Shown one piece after another: positions 34,630-47,600 of a DNA stretch of 64,000 nt. The notes under the pieces are model-generated. The model was given only the letters and a program-made list of their open reading frames with translations. It was not told where the DNA came from and ran no database searches. The DNA lies in assembly GCA_023512835.1 (NCBI GenBank), contig CM042092.1:13056498-13120497 (forward strand). The letters are read 5' to 3'. Source of the DNA: Taxillus chinensis. Taxonomy: Eukaryota > Streptophyta > Magnoliopsida > Santalales > Loranthaceae. The position numbers were made by a program, and so were the translations under genes. Position 1 is the first letter of the stretch. Each line of letters starts with the position of its first letter.

Positions 34630-36792
34630 ATGAATCCCAATTCCAAATCGCCATGGCCGACCAATGCCGGAAGAAGCGAAACAACACTGGCCCAACGCAT
34701 CAACACCAACCAGTGGTCCGCGGCCCTCGAGTCCTCTCTCTCTCCCTTCTCCCCTTTCCTCTCCCCCTCCGTCGTCCTCCGAACCCTTTCTCGAATCACC
34801 GCCCCAAAGAAGGCGTTCTGTTTCTTCAACTGGGTTCGCAAAATCGGCTTCGCGCACGACCGTCGAACCTACTTTGTCATGCTGGAAATCCTAGGCAGGA
34901 ACAGGAACTTCGCCGCCGCGAGAAACCTTCTCTTCTCGATCGAGGACCAGTCCGGCGGGGCTGTGAAGCTCGAGGATCGGTTTTTCCATAGCCTGATTCG
35001 AAGCCACGGCCACGCCGGGCTGTTCCGCGATTCAGTTCGGATTCTTACCACCATGAAGGAGATGGGTGTTTCGCCATCTGTGGTCACATTCCAAAGCTTG
35101 TTATCAATTTTGCTGAAACGGGGTCGAACCAAAATGGGGAAGCAGGTGTTCGACGAAATGCTTCGTACTTATGGTGTCTCCCCGGATACTTGTACATTTA
35201 ATATTTTGATAAGAGGGTTTTGTTTAAACTCCATGGTTGATGAGGGCTTCCATTTCCTCAAGGAAATGGAACGTTTTAAATGCGACCCAGATGTTATTAC
35301 CTACAATACTATTGTGGATGGTTTGTGTAGGTATGGGAAGGTTAACGTCGCGCGTAACGTGCTGAGAGGTATGTGCAAGAAAGAGTCGAAGGTTCGTCCT
35401 AACATTATTACGTATACCACCCTTGTTAGAGGGTATTGTATGAAGGGGGATATTCCTGAGGCTTTGAATGTGTATGAGGAGATGGGTAGTAGAGGGATTA
35501 AACCCAATGCAATTACTTACAATACACTAATACGGGGGCTGTGTGAAGCGCGGAGGATGGATAAGATTAAAGAGATTTTGGAGGGGGCGATGGGACGTGG
35601 AGAGTTTATTCCTGATACATGCACCTTCAACACGCTAATTAATGCCCATTGTAGCGTAGGGAGATTGGATGAAGCACTGAGGGTGTTTGAAAAAATGTCA
35701 CAGTTGAGGGTTCACTCTGATTCAGCTACATACAGTACTTTGATCCGAAATTTGTGCCTCAAAGGGGGTTATGAGAGAGCTGAGGAATTGTTTGATCAGC
35801 TGTTGGAGAAAGGCATCTTACTGTGTGACTTTGGTTGTAAGCCTCTTGTTGCAGCATATAAGTTAATGTTCGATTATTTGTGCAGAAATGGGAAGACCAA
35901 GAAGGCTGAGATTGGTTTCAGACAGCTGTTGAACAGGGGGACCCAGGATCCCCCTTCTTACAAAATTTTAATCATGGGACACTGCAGGGAAGGTATTTAT
36001 GAAGCTGGGTATGAGCTCTTGGTATTGATGCTAACAATGAATTTTGTGCCTGATGTTGAGGTCTATGAATCACTAATTAAGGGGCTCCTCAAAACCAATA
36101 GACCACTGCTTGCTTATAAAACTGTGGAAAATTTGTCGAAGAGCTCTCATGTCCCAAATGCAAAAATATTCCATTCCGTCGGGGCCAAACTTGTAAAAAG
36201 TGAGTTTGCTTGGGAATCAGCTTGTATCATAATATTAATGCTACAGAAAAGAATCAGACAGAATATCAATCTCTCAACATATACTATGATGATACTCTTC
36301 AAGCGTGGCTTATGTGATAAAGCTTTTGAGACACTTCAGTTGCTTCATGAGACGGGGTATACAGTCAAAATGGAAAAGCTTATTGGCTTTCTCTTGCGAA
36401 GGAAAATGCTGTTAGAAGCACACCGAGTGCTGTTGTTTAGTTTGGAGAAACTCCAAAGGGTTGATGTTGATATGTGCAGTGCTGTTATAAGTGGCCTTTG
36501 CAAACTACCCAAGTTATCAGAAGCATTTGGTCTGTTCTATGAATTGGTGGAGAGAGGAATGCATCAACAGCTGCACTGCCTAGAAGAGTTGAAAGCAGCG
36601 CTAGAGTTGAATGGGAGATTAAAAGAAGCTGATTTTTTAAGTAAAAGGATGCCGAATAGCAGCTGTGAGTGGGACAAAATCTGCTTCACAATTTTGTTCT
36701 TTTATACGTTCCATCATATTCTCTTCTCCTGTTTTTTTTTTTTTTTTATATGTTGCATCATCATATTCTCCTTCTCACCCGTTTGTCTGTAG
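34630..36792 (+). CDS. Pentatricopeptide repeat protein, P class
   Basis: One long exon. The in-frame ATG at 34630 is used. The open frame continues 47 codons upstream only to a TTG at 34489, so an undetected 5' start is possible. The N-terminal third is Pro/Ser-rich, then AFCFFNWVRKIGF. At least ten 35-residue P motifs follow (TCTFNILIRGFC, DVITYNTIVDGLCRYGK, NIITYTTLVRGYCMKGD, NAITYNTLIRGLCEA, TCTFNTLINAHC, ATYSTLIRNLCLKGG and so on). There is no E or DYW domain. P-class proteins stabilise, process or activate specific organellar transcripts. From memory it resembles the Arabidopsis At1g02060 family. The last ~40 codons after MPNSS are Phe/Cys-rich and look non-native. A CT|GTGAGT donor at 36664 could splice them out, or the real end may have been lost to the adjacent repeat. 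Confidence 0.85.
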   Translation: MNPNSKSPWPTNAGRSETTLAQRINTNQWSAALESSLSPFSPFLSPSVVLRTLSRITAPKKAFCFFNWVRKIGFAHDRRTYFVMLEILGRNRNFAAARNLLFSIEDQSGGAVKLEDRFFHSLIRSHGHAGLFRDSVRILTTMKEMGVSPSVVTFQSLLSILLKRGRTKMGKQVFDEMLRTYGVSPDTCTFNILIRGFCLNSMVDEGFHFLKEMERFKCDPDVITYNTIVDGLCRYGKVNVARNVLRGMCKKESKVRPNIITYTTLVRGYCMKGDIPEALNVYEEMGSRGIKPNAITYNTLIRGLCEARRMDKIKEILEGAMGRGEFIPDTCTFNTLINAHCSVGRLDEALRVFEKMSQLRVHSDSATYSTLIRNLCLKGGYERAEELFDQLLEKGILLCDFGCKPLVAAYKLMFDYLCRNGKTKKAEIGFRQLLNRGTQDPPSYKILIMGHCREGIYEAGYELLVLMLTMNFVPDVEVYESLIKGLLKTNRPLLAYKTVENLSKSSHVPNAKIFHSVGAKLVKSEFAWESACIIILMLQKRIRQNINLSTYTMMILFKRGLCDKAFETLQLLHETGYTVKMEKLIGFLLRRKMLLEAHRVLLFSLEKLQRVDVDMCSAVISGLCKLPKLSEAFGLFYELVERGMHQQLHCLEELKAALELNGRLKEADFLSKRMPNSSCEWDKICFTILFFYTFHHILFSCFFFFFICCIIIFSFSPVCL

Positions 36793-37290
36793 GGAGGAAG
36801 ACGCGGCGGCGACTGGAGAGAGGACGACCAGAGGGAGGAGGGAGCCGCGGCGACCGGATGGAGGACGGCCACGACGACCCCCGCAAGATCCGCCGTTCGT
36901 CTTTAGGGAGGGAGGGCGCGGCAGTGACCGGAGGGAGGACGACTGGAGGAAGGAGGGAGCGGCGGCGACTGGACGGAGGACGGCCACGACCACCCGCGGA
37001 AGATCCGTCGTTCGTCTGTAGGGAGGAGGACGCGGCAGCGCCGGACGGAGGATGCCCTGGAGGGAGGAGGACGGGCACGACCACCCCCACCCCCGCTGTC
37101 GCGGCCTCTGTAAATCGTCAGACCAGTGTTGATCCCCCCGGCCGCCGCCTCTACGACCACCCCCGCTGCCGACGCCTCAGTCAATAGCCGGATTAGGAGG
37201 TTGTTGATCCACGATCCACCCAGCCGTCGCCTCTACCACCACCCTCCGCTGCCGCCTCTGTAAATAGCCGGACAAGACGTTGCGCTCAGT
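36776..37290. repeat. GC-rich tandem repeat abutting the PPR gene
   Basis: Three units of about 115 bases start with a GTTTGTCTGTAGGGAGG-like block at about 36780, 36894 and 37010 and carry GACGCGGC-GCG and GGAGGACGGCCACGACGAC blocks. From about 37105 a second, ~80-base pattern (GATCC-CCC-GCCGCCGCCTCTACGACCACC) occurs twice. Flanks on both sides are AT-rich. Overlapping Arg/Gly/Pro-rich frames on both strands are products of composition. Confidence 0.65.
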
Positions 37291-38079
37291 CGTACGAGAG
37301 GTGAGAGGTTGAGAAAATAATATAATATTATGTTCATTTCTATTATCTATAGTAACAATTAAAATTAATTTGGTGTTTCTATTGCCATTTATAAGTGGTA
37401 GCAATACTTCATACAAAAAATAATGCTTTTTTGGAATAGAATAATCCCGTGAAATTATTAATACATACAAGAAGTAAAAAAAATATATCAAACAGACTTT
37501 AATATTCTATAACATAATATAAAATTAATTTATCTTAAATTTATTATAATATTAATACCTTTACAATCCGAACAAATCAAAATTTTAATTATAATACCTT
37601 TAAGTAAAATTGTTACTGAAATGAAATAAATTAACTTTATGTTATACACAACCAAAATTTAAATCTCACGTGAACATAATGTTAATGTTTTTAATTATAT
37701 ATTTTAAAGATTCATTTTTATTAAAGTAGGAAAACTTTATTAAAAAATAATATAGCATTTTAAAATTTGAACCGCGGGCTTTAGCGGAGGCATGTCCCTG
37801 GAACCACCAAAACTACGTGTCCAGTTTCTTAATAAAATTACCAAAACGACGGTGTACTGCACCATGCATCCGAACTCTGTGCCTGGACTCTTCCGCCTAA
37901 GTGGAGCCGTGGAGGGGGCAGCACACGTGTGAATGTGCAATTGGCGCAGACTAGCGAACGCCGAACGGCCATCGTCCGAGCGGTTACGTACGGAGGAACG
38001 GGGGAGAAACAAAAGCAAGCTCTTACAGTCTCTCTTCGCGTCGGATCGCATCGATCTCTCCGTCTCCCACTGCCCCAAA
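37291..38079. other. Upstream region of the TMEM135-like gene
   Basis: 37320-37760 is very AT-rich with no gene. About 37900-38079 is GC-rich and fits a promoter and 5' UTR. An in-frame upstream ATG at 37933 would add 49 Arg/Ser-rich residues; I regard it as 5' UTR. Confidence 0.4.
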
Positions 38080-41000
38080 ATGCGATCTCACTCCTCGGCG
38101 CCGCTGCCGATGGCGGAGCTCGACAAATCCGATAGAGCCGCCGAGAGGCGCCTCCGCGAAGCGGAAGAACGGCTCCGGGAGGCGATAGAAGAGTTGCAGC
38201 GGCGGCCGGTTGCGATCCACCCGCCGTGCGGGCACGCCGACGACTCCTGCGTCGCCAACGCCATCGGCAACCTCTGCCAGAGCTTCCTCCTCTCCTATGG
38301 TGTCAGAGTTGGCGTTGGGATCCTCCTTCGCGCCTTCAAGCTTGTGCGGCGACAGTCCTATTCGTCACTGCTCGATCTCAAGGTTTGAATTCATTCTGTT
38401 CTTGATGTCGCTTCGTGATTTGCGGTGTTTGCTGTGTTCATTTTCGTGTGTGTTTGTTTGTTTGTGGAATTTGACTAGGTTGCCGCTGTGATTTTAATTT
38501 TCTTTCAATTTCGTGATTGTTCATTCATTGCATCCTCTCCCGTGGACGTAGAGGTGGACGTGGAGGAGGTGTCCTCCGCTGTGCAGCCATCTCTGCTCTC
38601 GACGAATGCTATCTCTCATCATCGCTCAGGGTTGTTGTAGCTATTTATACCTCTACAAGCAGTTATTGTGCCAAATTTTTTCCCATATGGGAACTTTCAT
38701 CTTGGTGTACTTATTGTGTAAAAGTTTTATATGAAAGTGCTGCAGTTTTTTCCTTATCTTAATGTGTTTCATCTTGGTGTTTGTTTGTGCATTGGGAGTT
38801 CGTGTATGTGGCTATGTGAGCAGCTGTAGTTGTGATTTCAGTTTTTTTATCTCAATTGCATAATTATTGGTGATTGTTCATTATAGCCTTCATCCTTGTG
38901 TTTGTTTGTAGAATTACGAAGGTATATGAGTAGGAGGTACAGTTCAGAGAAGCTTTGCATCAGAATTTATTATTGTATATAATTTACCTGAACAAACTGG
39001 CTAGAGATGATGATTGGTAGGCGAGGCAATCAGTCATTTTCTAAATTAGGTGTTTTTTCTGGATCCATATTTTTTAGTTACCACAAATGGGTTTAGAATG
39101 AAGCTCACTTGCTAGTGATGCATTAATATAGATGTGATGTCATATTGGAATGTCACTTTGGCACCATGAACTCAAAATTGCCTGCGTAACCAACAACAAG
39201 GTTAAACTGCCTGGTAGTGAAGTGTTAATGCATCGATATAGATGTAATGTTGTATTGAAATGTCACTTTGGCACTATGATGGTCAATATTACTTGATTTT
39301 TTTTTTGAAGCCTTCCCAATAATGGGTTTAGACCTAACGTCTCTTGCTAGCTATGCGGTAATGTATCAATTTAGGTGTGACGTCGGTGCTGAAGCTGTTT
39401 CCATTGGTCAAAATTTTGCACTATGGTACCAAGATGCCCTTCATTGTGCTCTTCAATCTTCCTTAATATGACAAGTGTTATGTTGTTCCGAAGTTGGACT
39501 TGGTTTTCATTGCAAATGAGTACCTTGATAGTTGGGTCTGAGATGCTCTTTTGGGAGTTCTTTGTAAGCTGGACCTGGAGAAGGCTTAACCATGTTCGGT
39601 GGGGCTTCCTTTTGTATGTCCTTTAGTGGTGTGGCTTTTCGGCCAAGTGGTGGCATTGGATTTCCTTTTGTATATCCACTGTCTGATTTTCGGTTCTTGT
39701 AAATGGCAGCCCTTGTGGGTTCTTTTCAAGTTCCCGGGGTCTCCGGCAAGGAATCCATTGTTTCCTATGCTCTTTGTCATTGTGATGGAGGCCTTTAGTC
39801 ACTTGGTATGCAAGGCCTCTTTGGCCGGGCTTCTCTCTAGGTTCTCGGTGGGCTGGCAGGGTGGGGATTCTCTTACCATTTCTCATCTCTGTTTTGCTGA
39901 TGATACTTTATTGTTTGGTGAGGCGAATCAGGGGCAGATTCTCCATTTGCGCTCCCTCCTTGTCTGGTTTGAGGCTGCTTTGGGATTGCGAATTGATCTC
40001 AGCAAATCTGTTTTGGTTCTTGTTGAGGATGTGCCTCATTTGGGGGAGTTACCTGACATTTTGGGGTGCCGTACTGTGGAGTTTCCGTTCTTGTATTTGG
40101 GTCTCCCTTTAGGGGCTCCCTTTAAAGCTTCCACTATTTGAAATCCGGTTATTGAGAGGATGAAGCATCGATTTGCTGGGTGGAAGCGTCTTTACCTCTC
40201 TAAGGGGGGTTGAACCTCTTTGATGCCTCATGGGCCGCATGGTATGAGTTTATGGAAACTCATCCGTGCGCATTGGGACTCTTTCTCTCGGTTTGTAGTG
40301 TTTGAGCTGGGAGATGGTGCCTCTATTCACTTTTAGGATGATGTATGTTGTGGTGCATTTCCCCTGAAGCTTGATTACTCAGAGTCATATCGGCTTGCAT
40401 GTTCCCTTGATGCTTTCGTGGCCGATGTTCACTGTCTTCGAGGGATTACTATACAGTGGGAGGTGTTGTTTTCGCGAGCTGCCCAAGATTAAGAATTGGA
40501 GGCTTTCTCCTCTTTTTTTATCGGTTGTATTTGGTTGCCCCAGCATGGTTGGTAGCCAATAGGCTTTGTTGGCAGCTTAATCGGGCATGTGGCTTTCAGG
40601 TTATGAGCCTTTACTCTCTTTTGACGCTTACTCGGTCTGAATTGTTCTTGTGATATAGTGTGTGTAAGGCTTGAGTTTCATCTCAAGTTGCCTTTTTTGC
40701 TTCAATTGTGGTGCTTGGTAGGATCCTTACTACTGATAACCTGTTGCATTGGGGTTTCGTTCTTATTAGTCGTTGCTTTATATGCAAGGCTTCAACGGAA
40801 TCCGTGAATCATTTATTTCTTCATTGTTTGTATGTTCGGGAGCTTTAGGCCATGATTTTGGGCTTGTTCTGTCTTCTCTAGGTGATGTCGTCGTTTCTTT
40901 ACGAGTTACTTGAGTGCTGGTTCGGGGGCATGGGGCGACACTCAGTGGTATGGAGGGTTGTCTCTCATTATCTTCTTTGGTGTATTTGGCGTGAGCAGAA

Positions 41001-41596
41001 TGCTCGTGTTTTTGACGATAGGGAGCGGTTTCCTTCAAATATCTCTCTTCACTTTTTTCGGAGTTTGGGAATGGCTTCTTGTTTTAGGCAGGCTATCTTT
41101 TTTGTCCATTTATGATGTTATTTGTGGGGTTTTGTTTTGAGCCTGTTGTTGTATATTTGTTTAGAACTCACTTTCTATGTGCGTTCTTTTTATTTTAATA
41201 AAATTTCTTACTTATCAAAAAAATAGTGGATATGTTATTCGTATAATTATGAATGAAGGGTGATTTTGGTGAGATTTTTTAAAGTGATTAATTTTATGTT
41301 ACATAATACATAAAAAAAAAAACTAAAATATGAGTTTCCAAAGAAAAGAGTTTTGATGTTTTGTACATGTAAGAGTGCAAGACAGTCACATTTTGCTATC
41401 CCTGAAGCACCAATTTCGAAGTAAATCTGTTTTACTATTGAAATGTCACTTCATACCAAGCCATTGGTCTTTGTATTATCAAGGTGATTGTGAATCAGCT
41501 TCTTAATTTGCCGTCGTGTTAGAAATTATAAATAATTGGACCATCTAGTCTGCATCTAGATGGACTAAGCATATCTAGGTGTTCTTAAAGCGTTTT

Positions 41597-41628
<32 letters not shown>

Positions 41629-44600
41629 ATGATTTTCAAGAAACAGTGAAATTCTAACTAAAAAATATAATAAATATTACAAAATTTCAATAAATCTAGG
41701 TTACAAACATATGTTTAGATATTATAAAGCACTAAAGTTCATTAAACCTACAAAACTACCACAAAATCCAACACCTATATGGTTAGCATATGTTTTAACT
41801 CTTAAATCTCAATCAATATCTCATCACACTATTAATCACTCATCATCAAATCACTATCGCCCTCCATTTCAAAGACCCTATCCTCGTTTGTATCTTCAAA
41901 TGCTATGCCTCTTCGTTATTTCTGTTTTACTACTTGGTTTCCTTTTCATTTTTTTATTACAAAAAGACTGTTAAAGAAGCCTCGGTGGCTGTTTGTGCGT
42001 ATAAAAAGACTTAAAAACAGGATGGCTGGGGCCCTGCTTCTGTCTAGGCTGCTTTTTAGATCACTAAGTCATTATATACCTGGATTGAAATACTAATTAT
42101 GAAGACCCTGTTTAATAGTTACCTTCTGAAGAAAAGAATATAAGAAATACTTGGGGCGGGGGCCAATAACATATGACGGTAAAGTAACTTATAATATGTA
42201 GTTTTTTATGTTTTATATGTAGGTGCATGATATATGGTCACATAAATTCTTAGTGGTGCTGAAACAGATTTCTGATTTTATTTGGATTCTTTTTTTATTA
42301 TTCTGCAGTGAAATTATTCTAATGAGGATAACTCAAGACCATTGTCTTTATGGCTTGTGATCTTTTTATGTTATACTTGACTGTTTTTTGGCATTAAAAT
42401 TGGGGCAAAGAAAACCAGGATTAATACATGCAAGGCTTTTTTTTCAATAAATATTAAAAAAAAAAAGCTTAACTAGGAAGAGTTTTATAGAGGTTTTAGT
42501 TGGGGCTGGGGCTGCAAGGCAATCCTCTTGTATCTCCATCTTCTAATAACATAAAGTTTGATGTATTGTATGTTGTTCATTGAGTCATTGATCAATGATA
42601 TGCAAATACTGCTGCTTGTAGGTTTCAGAATATTTCCAAGGGCATTGAGCAACAGCTAAGAGGATTAGTGTTTTTTTTCCTGGTCACGATATTTTAAGCT
42701 TTTGTCAATTTGTTTTGCTATTGTTGGAGGAGAGAGATAAATGTTGGATGTTAGTATATGAACATAAGTAATTCGTTATGGTATGAGGACTTCTACCAGA
42801 ATGTAACATTTTACCATATGTTTAGAAATCAAGGTTTTTGTTTTTATTTATATAAATATATATAATTATTAGTTAGTGTATTGTTATTGAACCAAAACCT
42901 GCTACACCTTTGTTCTACTTTGACCCTTTTTCCAATTATGATATTGACCCTTTTTCCAATTACGATAATGGAGAGCTGTTGAAGGCTCTAGCAACATGTA
43001 TTCCTCTGTATTATATAATTGTAAATTACTCAAAATGAGACTAGGGTTTCCCACTCTCTTCTTTAATACAGTAACATAGAACACTAGATGCAATCTAGAA
43101 GTAGACAACAACTCCAACCTGTATGCCACCTCTCTTATCTGCTCTAACACCTTGAAAGGCCCATAATATCGTTGCAACAATTTCACATGAAATTTTTTCT
43201 TTAAAGATTTCTATCAATATGGCTAAAGTTTGAGAATCTCTTTGCTCAAAAGTTACATCTTGTTTGCCTTTGTCATTTTCATTCTTTCCCAAGTCTTTTC
43301 AAGCTTCTTTTTCACCTTAATTACAACTTCATCCCAAGCCACCAATTCTCTCTAGATTTCATCGTTTCGAGCCGTTCATTTTGCATAAGTGTTTAACATA
43401 TGTGGTAATCACTCATACAATACTTCGAATGAACTCATGTTATTAGAACCGTGATGCAATATGTTCTACCAATACTCTGCTCATGAAATAGCAAATAAGG
43501 TATTGCTTGAGAGTCCAATTCACCACCTCTGTCTGTCCATTTGTTTGTGGATGTTAAGAGGAACTTGCCTTCAACTTACTGTCCTGCAAGGTAAATAATT
43601 CCTGCCAAAATAAACTCATCTGGATCAATCACGATATTCCATGGAATCCCATGTAATTTCACCACATTATCCATAAATGTCTTAGCCACACTAATATTAG
43701 GAAAAAATGGACACCCTTACTCTACCTATCTATCCACTACGACCAGTATCGACTCGTAACCCCTACTACTAGGTAGCCCCGTAACAAAGTCCATGGTCAA
43801 GTCCTCTCAAATTTTCTTTAATATCAATAATGATTGCAACAACACCATAAGATGTCTGGTCATATTTTATCTTCCGACAAATATTACACTCTGCCACTAG
43901 TTTCTTCACTTCATTTTTTAGGTCCTCCCAATAGAAAAAAAATATTTAATCCTTACATAAATGTGCAACCACCCCGAATAACCTCTTTCTCTGCTATTAT
44001 GAAAATGAGTTAGAATCACATCTCTCAACCTTGGTACATTGGGTACATATACATAGTTCTTGTAGTACAATAGCCCATTTTTGTGGCAAAATCTTTCTAC
44101 ACCTCCTTCATGGTTCTCCAATTTCTTTAGAATTTCTACTATTCAAGCATTAAATTGCATGGTTTCCGTAATCCGATCCCAAGCATGCCATTCAACCGCT
44201 AAGTGACAAGAATCCCACCTCATCTTAGCATACAAAGAACAAAATATTAGACTGCTCTCTTTTATGGATAAGGCATTAGCTACTTTGTTTTCCCCATCAC
44301 ATGGGTAGACAATATCATACTCTAATCGAAGAAGCTTAACTAAAAACTTTTGTTGCTCTGGAGTCTCAATTTACTGCTCTAACAAGTGCCTTTGTTGATT
44401 AGTGATAATGGTGAATTTTTTGCTTAATAAATATGTTCTCTATACCTTTACGTGTCCATCACTTCTAGCAGCTCCATAACATAAGCACTTCAAACCTTCT
44501 TCATTAGCCAAAGCCTTAGAAACGAATGCCAGAGGCTCTTCTCTTGTATCAAGATTGCTCCAATCCCTTCTCTAATCACATTAGTATAGACTTCAAATGG

Positions 44601-47600
44601 CTTTTTAAAATTGGGCAAGCCAACACATGGTTTGTGTCATGGCTCTTTTCAAATCTTCAAATTTCTTTGTCTCTTTCAACTGCTCAAATTGTCCTTCTTA
44701 AACATACCAGTCAAGGATTTTGCAATCAACCTATAATTCTTCACAAACTTACAGTAGTAACCTGTTAACCTTGGAACCCTCTCAGAGTTAACACTTCCTT
44801 TCGAAATGGCTAGTCCACCATAACCTCAATCTTTCTTAGGTCAACCTTCACTCCTGCACAAAAAAAATATGTGCTCAAGATACTGTTCCTTCTATACAAA
44901 ATTTCATTTTGACATTTTAATTAAAAAAAAGTAATTTTGTCCTAGTATCCCCAATACCAACTCTAATTACTCTAGATATTCCTCCATTAATTTTAAATAA
45001 ACCAATATATCGTCAAAGAACACTAGCACAAACTTCCTTACGTATGGTCTAACAATAAAATTTATGGCTGGAATCATATTGTCCACAGCTGCAAAGCATT
45101 AAGTGCCCCTTTTGCAAAGCCTCTCTGTCATTTGAGCTTCACATTGTTTAATTTCTTTAGGAGGCAAAGCAGCTTGTCGCCTAATTTAAATTTCATCATC
45201 ATGACATCAAAATTTATAACTACCTTGCCGATACTCTTCAACCAAGCATTGCCTAGCATTATATCTACTCCCATAAGCAATAATACATACAAATCAGCAG
45301 CAATCTTGATTCCTGAATTACAATCATACATTTCAAGTAATCATTCAATTAAGAGATTAATGGTTAAAAATTAGGTACAATAAAACAGAGGATAAAATTA
45401 ATTGATATGCACCAAGTTGGTTTATCCTTAATTTAGTTTCGTCAAAATTTTGTATGTCTCAATTGTTGAGCTTTTAAAAGGATCTTGCACTTTGCTCTGT
45501 CTGGCTGCTCTTGCCGTTGTCAGTTTCTTTTGATTTTGACGTGTCTATCAATCTTCATTTGCTTTATTAATTAGTGCTACTTATTTGTCTGCTCATGAAT
45601 GCATGCATAGGGAAAGTGTTCTAAAACATGGTTTGAACAACCAAATTTTCTTTCCAGCAACTTGTCTCAGAACAAGATCTGATAGTAAGAGAAGAGGCAT
45701 GTCGTATTGGTCTACTTTTTGGTGGTTTTACTGGTTCTTATCATGGTGTTAGATGTTTGTTGAGAAAGTTGAGAAAGAAAGAGACACCATTTAATGCGTA
45801 AGTCAGCACTCCTTTTTGAATACATGCTATTTGAGTTCTTGGTTTACTATTGGGTATCTTAGTATTTTCATAAGCCTGTTAATGCATAATGGGGTCAATT
45901 CCATAAATATGACATATTAGAGCAGAATTTTAGCAGGCTCAGTTGCAGGGCTGTCTATTTTAGCATTAGATGATTCAAACCGGAGGCGCACACTAGCATT
46001 ATACTTATTGGCCAGGCTTGCACAGGTACATGAAACTTATTTTACATGATTGTGAATTTTTGTTACTTAGATTTTTGTTCCCGACTGGAGTAAAGGATCA
46101 TAACTGGGCTTTTCCTGCCACTCAAACTGCAATCCCTTGTCATCAGTGTGCATACAATTCTGCAAAGTCTAAAAACAAGTTTCACCTCTGGGGAAGCCAT
46201 TGGAGACATGGAGATTCTTTACTCTTTGTTTTATCATGCGCACAGGTAACACAACTGATTTTATGATTTTCAGGCTATATATTTATTATTATTTTCTTTT
46301 TTTATATTTTTAATGTTTCTGTTTTTTTATTGGTTCTAAAAAATGATACCTGTAAAGCCTTAACGGAAGATCCAGGACAATGGAAATTCTTTGCAAACTG
46401 CTAGTCTTGATAGCTTTTGATGCTTCCATGCTCTGTTTATTTTCTAAACAACTAATGTGTTGATTGTTTTCCAATAGTTTGTTGATTGATCTTTGTAATC
46501 CCATGTTTTTATAAACAGAAGGAAAATTATTTTTTAAACTGCAGATTGTTCTGTTAGACTATCCATTTTGTTTTGGTTAGTTTTCATTATCTGTTCCCCT
46601 GCCGAATGAAAGAAAGTTGGTTTCACGTTTCATTCTATATGTTATTTAGGATTCCATCATCGTGTTGACTTGATAATGCTTCTCTAGTTCTCTTTTACAT
46701 CACCACTACTTTAGTACTTTTATTTATTTATTTTTGTTTTGTTGAGGTTTTTAAGAAAACTTCCTTTTAGGTTATGTATGCCTTTGTGATGCGTCCCGAG
46801 AGCTTGCCAAAATCATATCAAGATTTTATTCAAAAGACTGGGCCTGTTGCTCAGCCTGTATACAAAGCAGTAAGAGACTGCTGCAGAGGTAGCCCAGTGG
46901 ATGTTGAAATATTGTCTGCCTACTTATCTAGCCGGAAATCTGATTGTGTAAAGTTGCAAGAGTTCCCCTCTATTATTCCTTGCTCAGTGATTCATCCAGA
47001 TACGAATTCTTGCTTAGCACACAATGTAAAAGGAGCATCAGCTACATTCAGGAAAACATTTCCGCTCTATTTCTCCTTGACTTTTGTACCGGTTGTTGTT
47101 CTTCACCTGCAGAAGGTATGTTCCAGAGCTTGTTCAAATTTCTTCTCTGACTCTTGCATCCACTTATACTAGGAGTGGCATCAAGGGGATTACATTTTTG
47201 CTATGTCAATCATGATAGATTCTTTTCAAGATGTGCTGTTCTAGTTGGTATTAGATTCTGAAAGTGGAATGCTTTTCTACTCAACGAGCAAAATCTAAGG
47301 GTCTTCAAGCAAAGTTTTCAGTCTTTTCACATATTTTCATGAATGTGATTTCTGTGCTAGTCTGTGCATCTGCTTAACAGTGTTGAAAACTTAATATTGT
47401 GGACAGCCTAAATTTTCTGACGATTTCATGATAGGTATTTGTTCCTTGGCTACTTATTTCAGCAAATGTTGACTTCCACCCGAGATAAATTAAAAACTAT
47501 ACTTAGTGGGCCTAAACGTCATAGTTTCTGCCATTAATTTTTTGTTGTCATTCATAGTCCCACTACGAGACGTTAAAGGTGCATCAGCTGTTGCAAATTC

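Noticed and set aside
36665..37187. Several overlapping Arg/Gly/Pro-rich open frames on both strands
   Set aside because: They lie in a GC-rich tandem repeat poor in stop codons; no domain, no splice logic, and the frames overlap one another.
37933..38079. Longer N terminus for the TMEM135-like protein
   Set aside because: The added residues are Arg/Ser-rich 5'-UTR-like sequence; ATG 38080 or 38110 fits the family better.
39599..40141. A stand-alone reverse-transcriptase gene
   Set aside because: Surrounded by stops and frameshifts with LINE C-terminal motifs downstream; part of a dead LINE.
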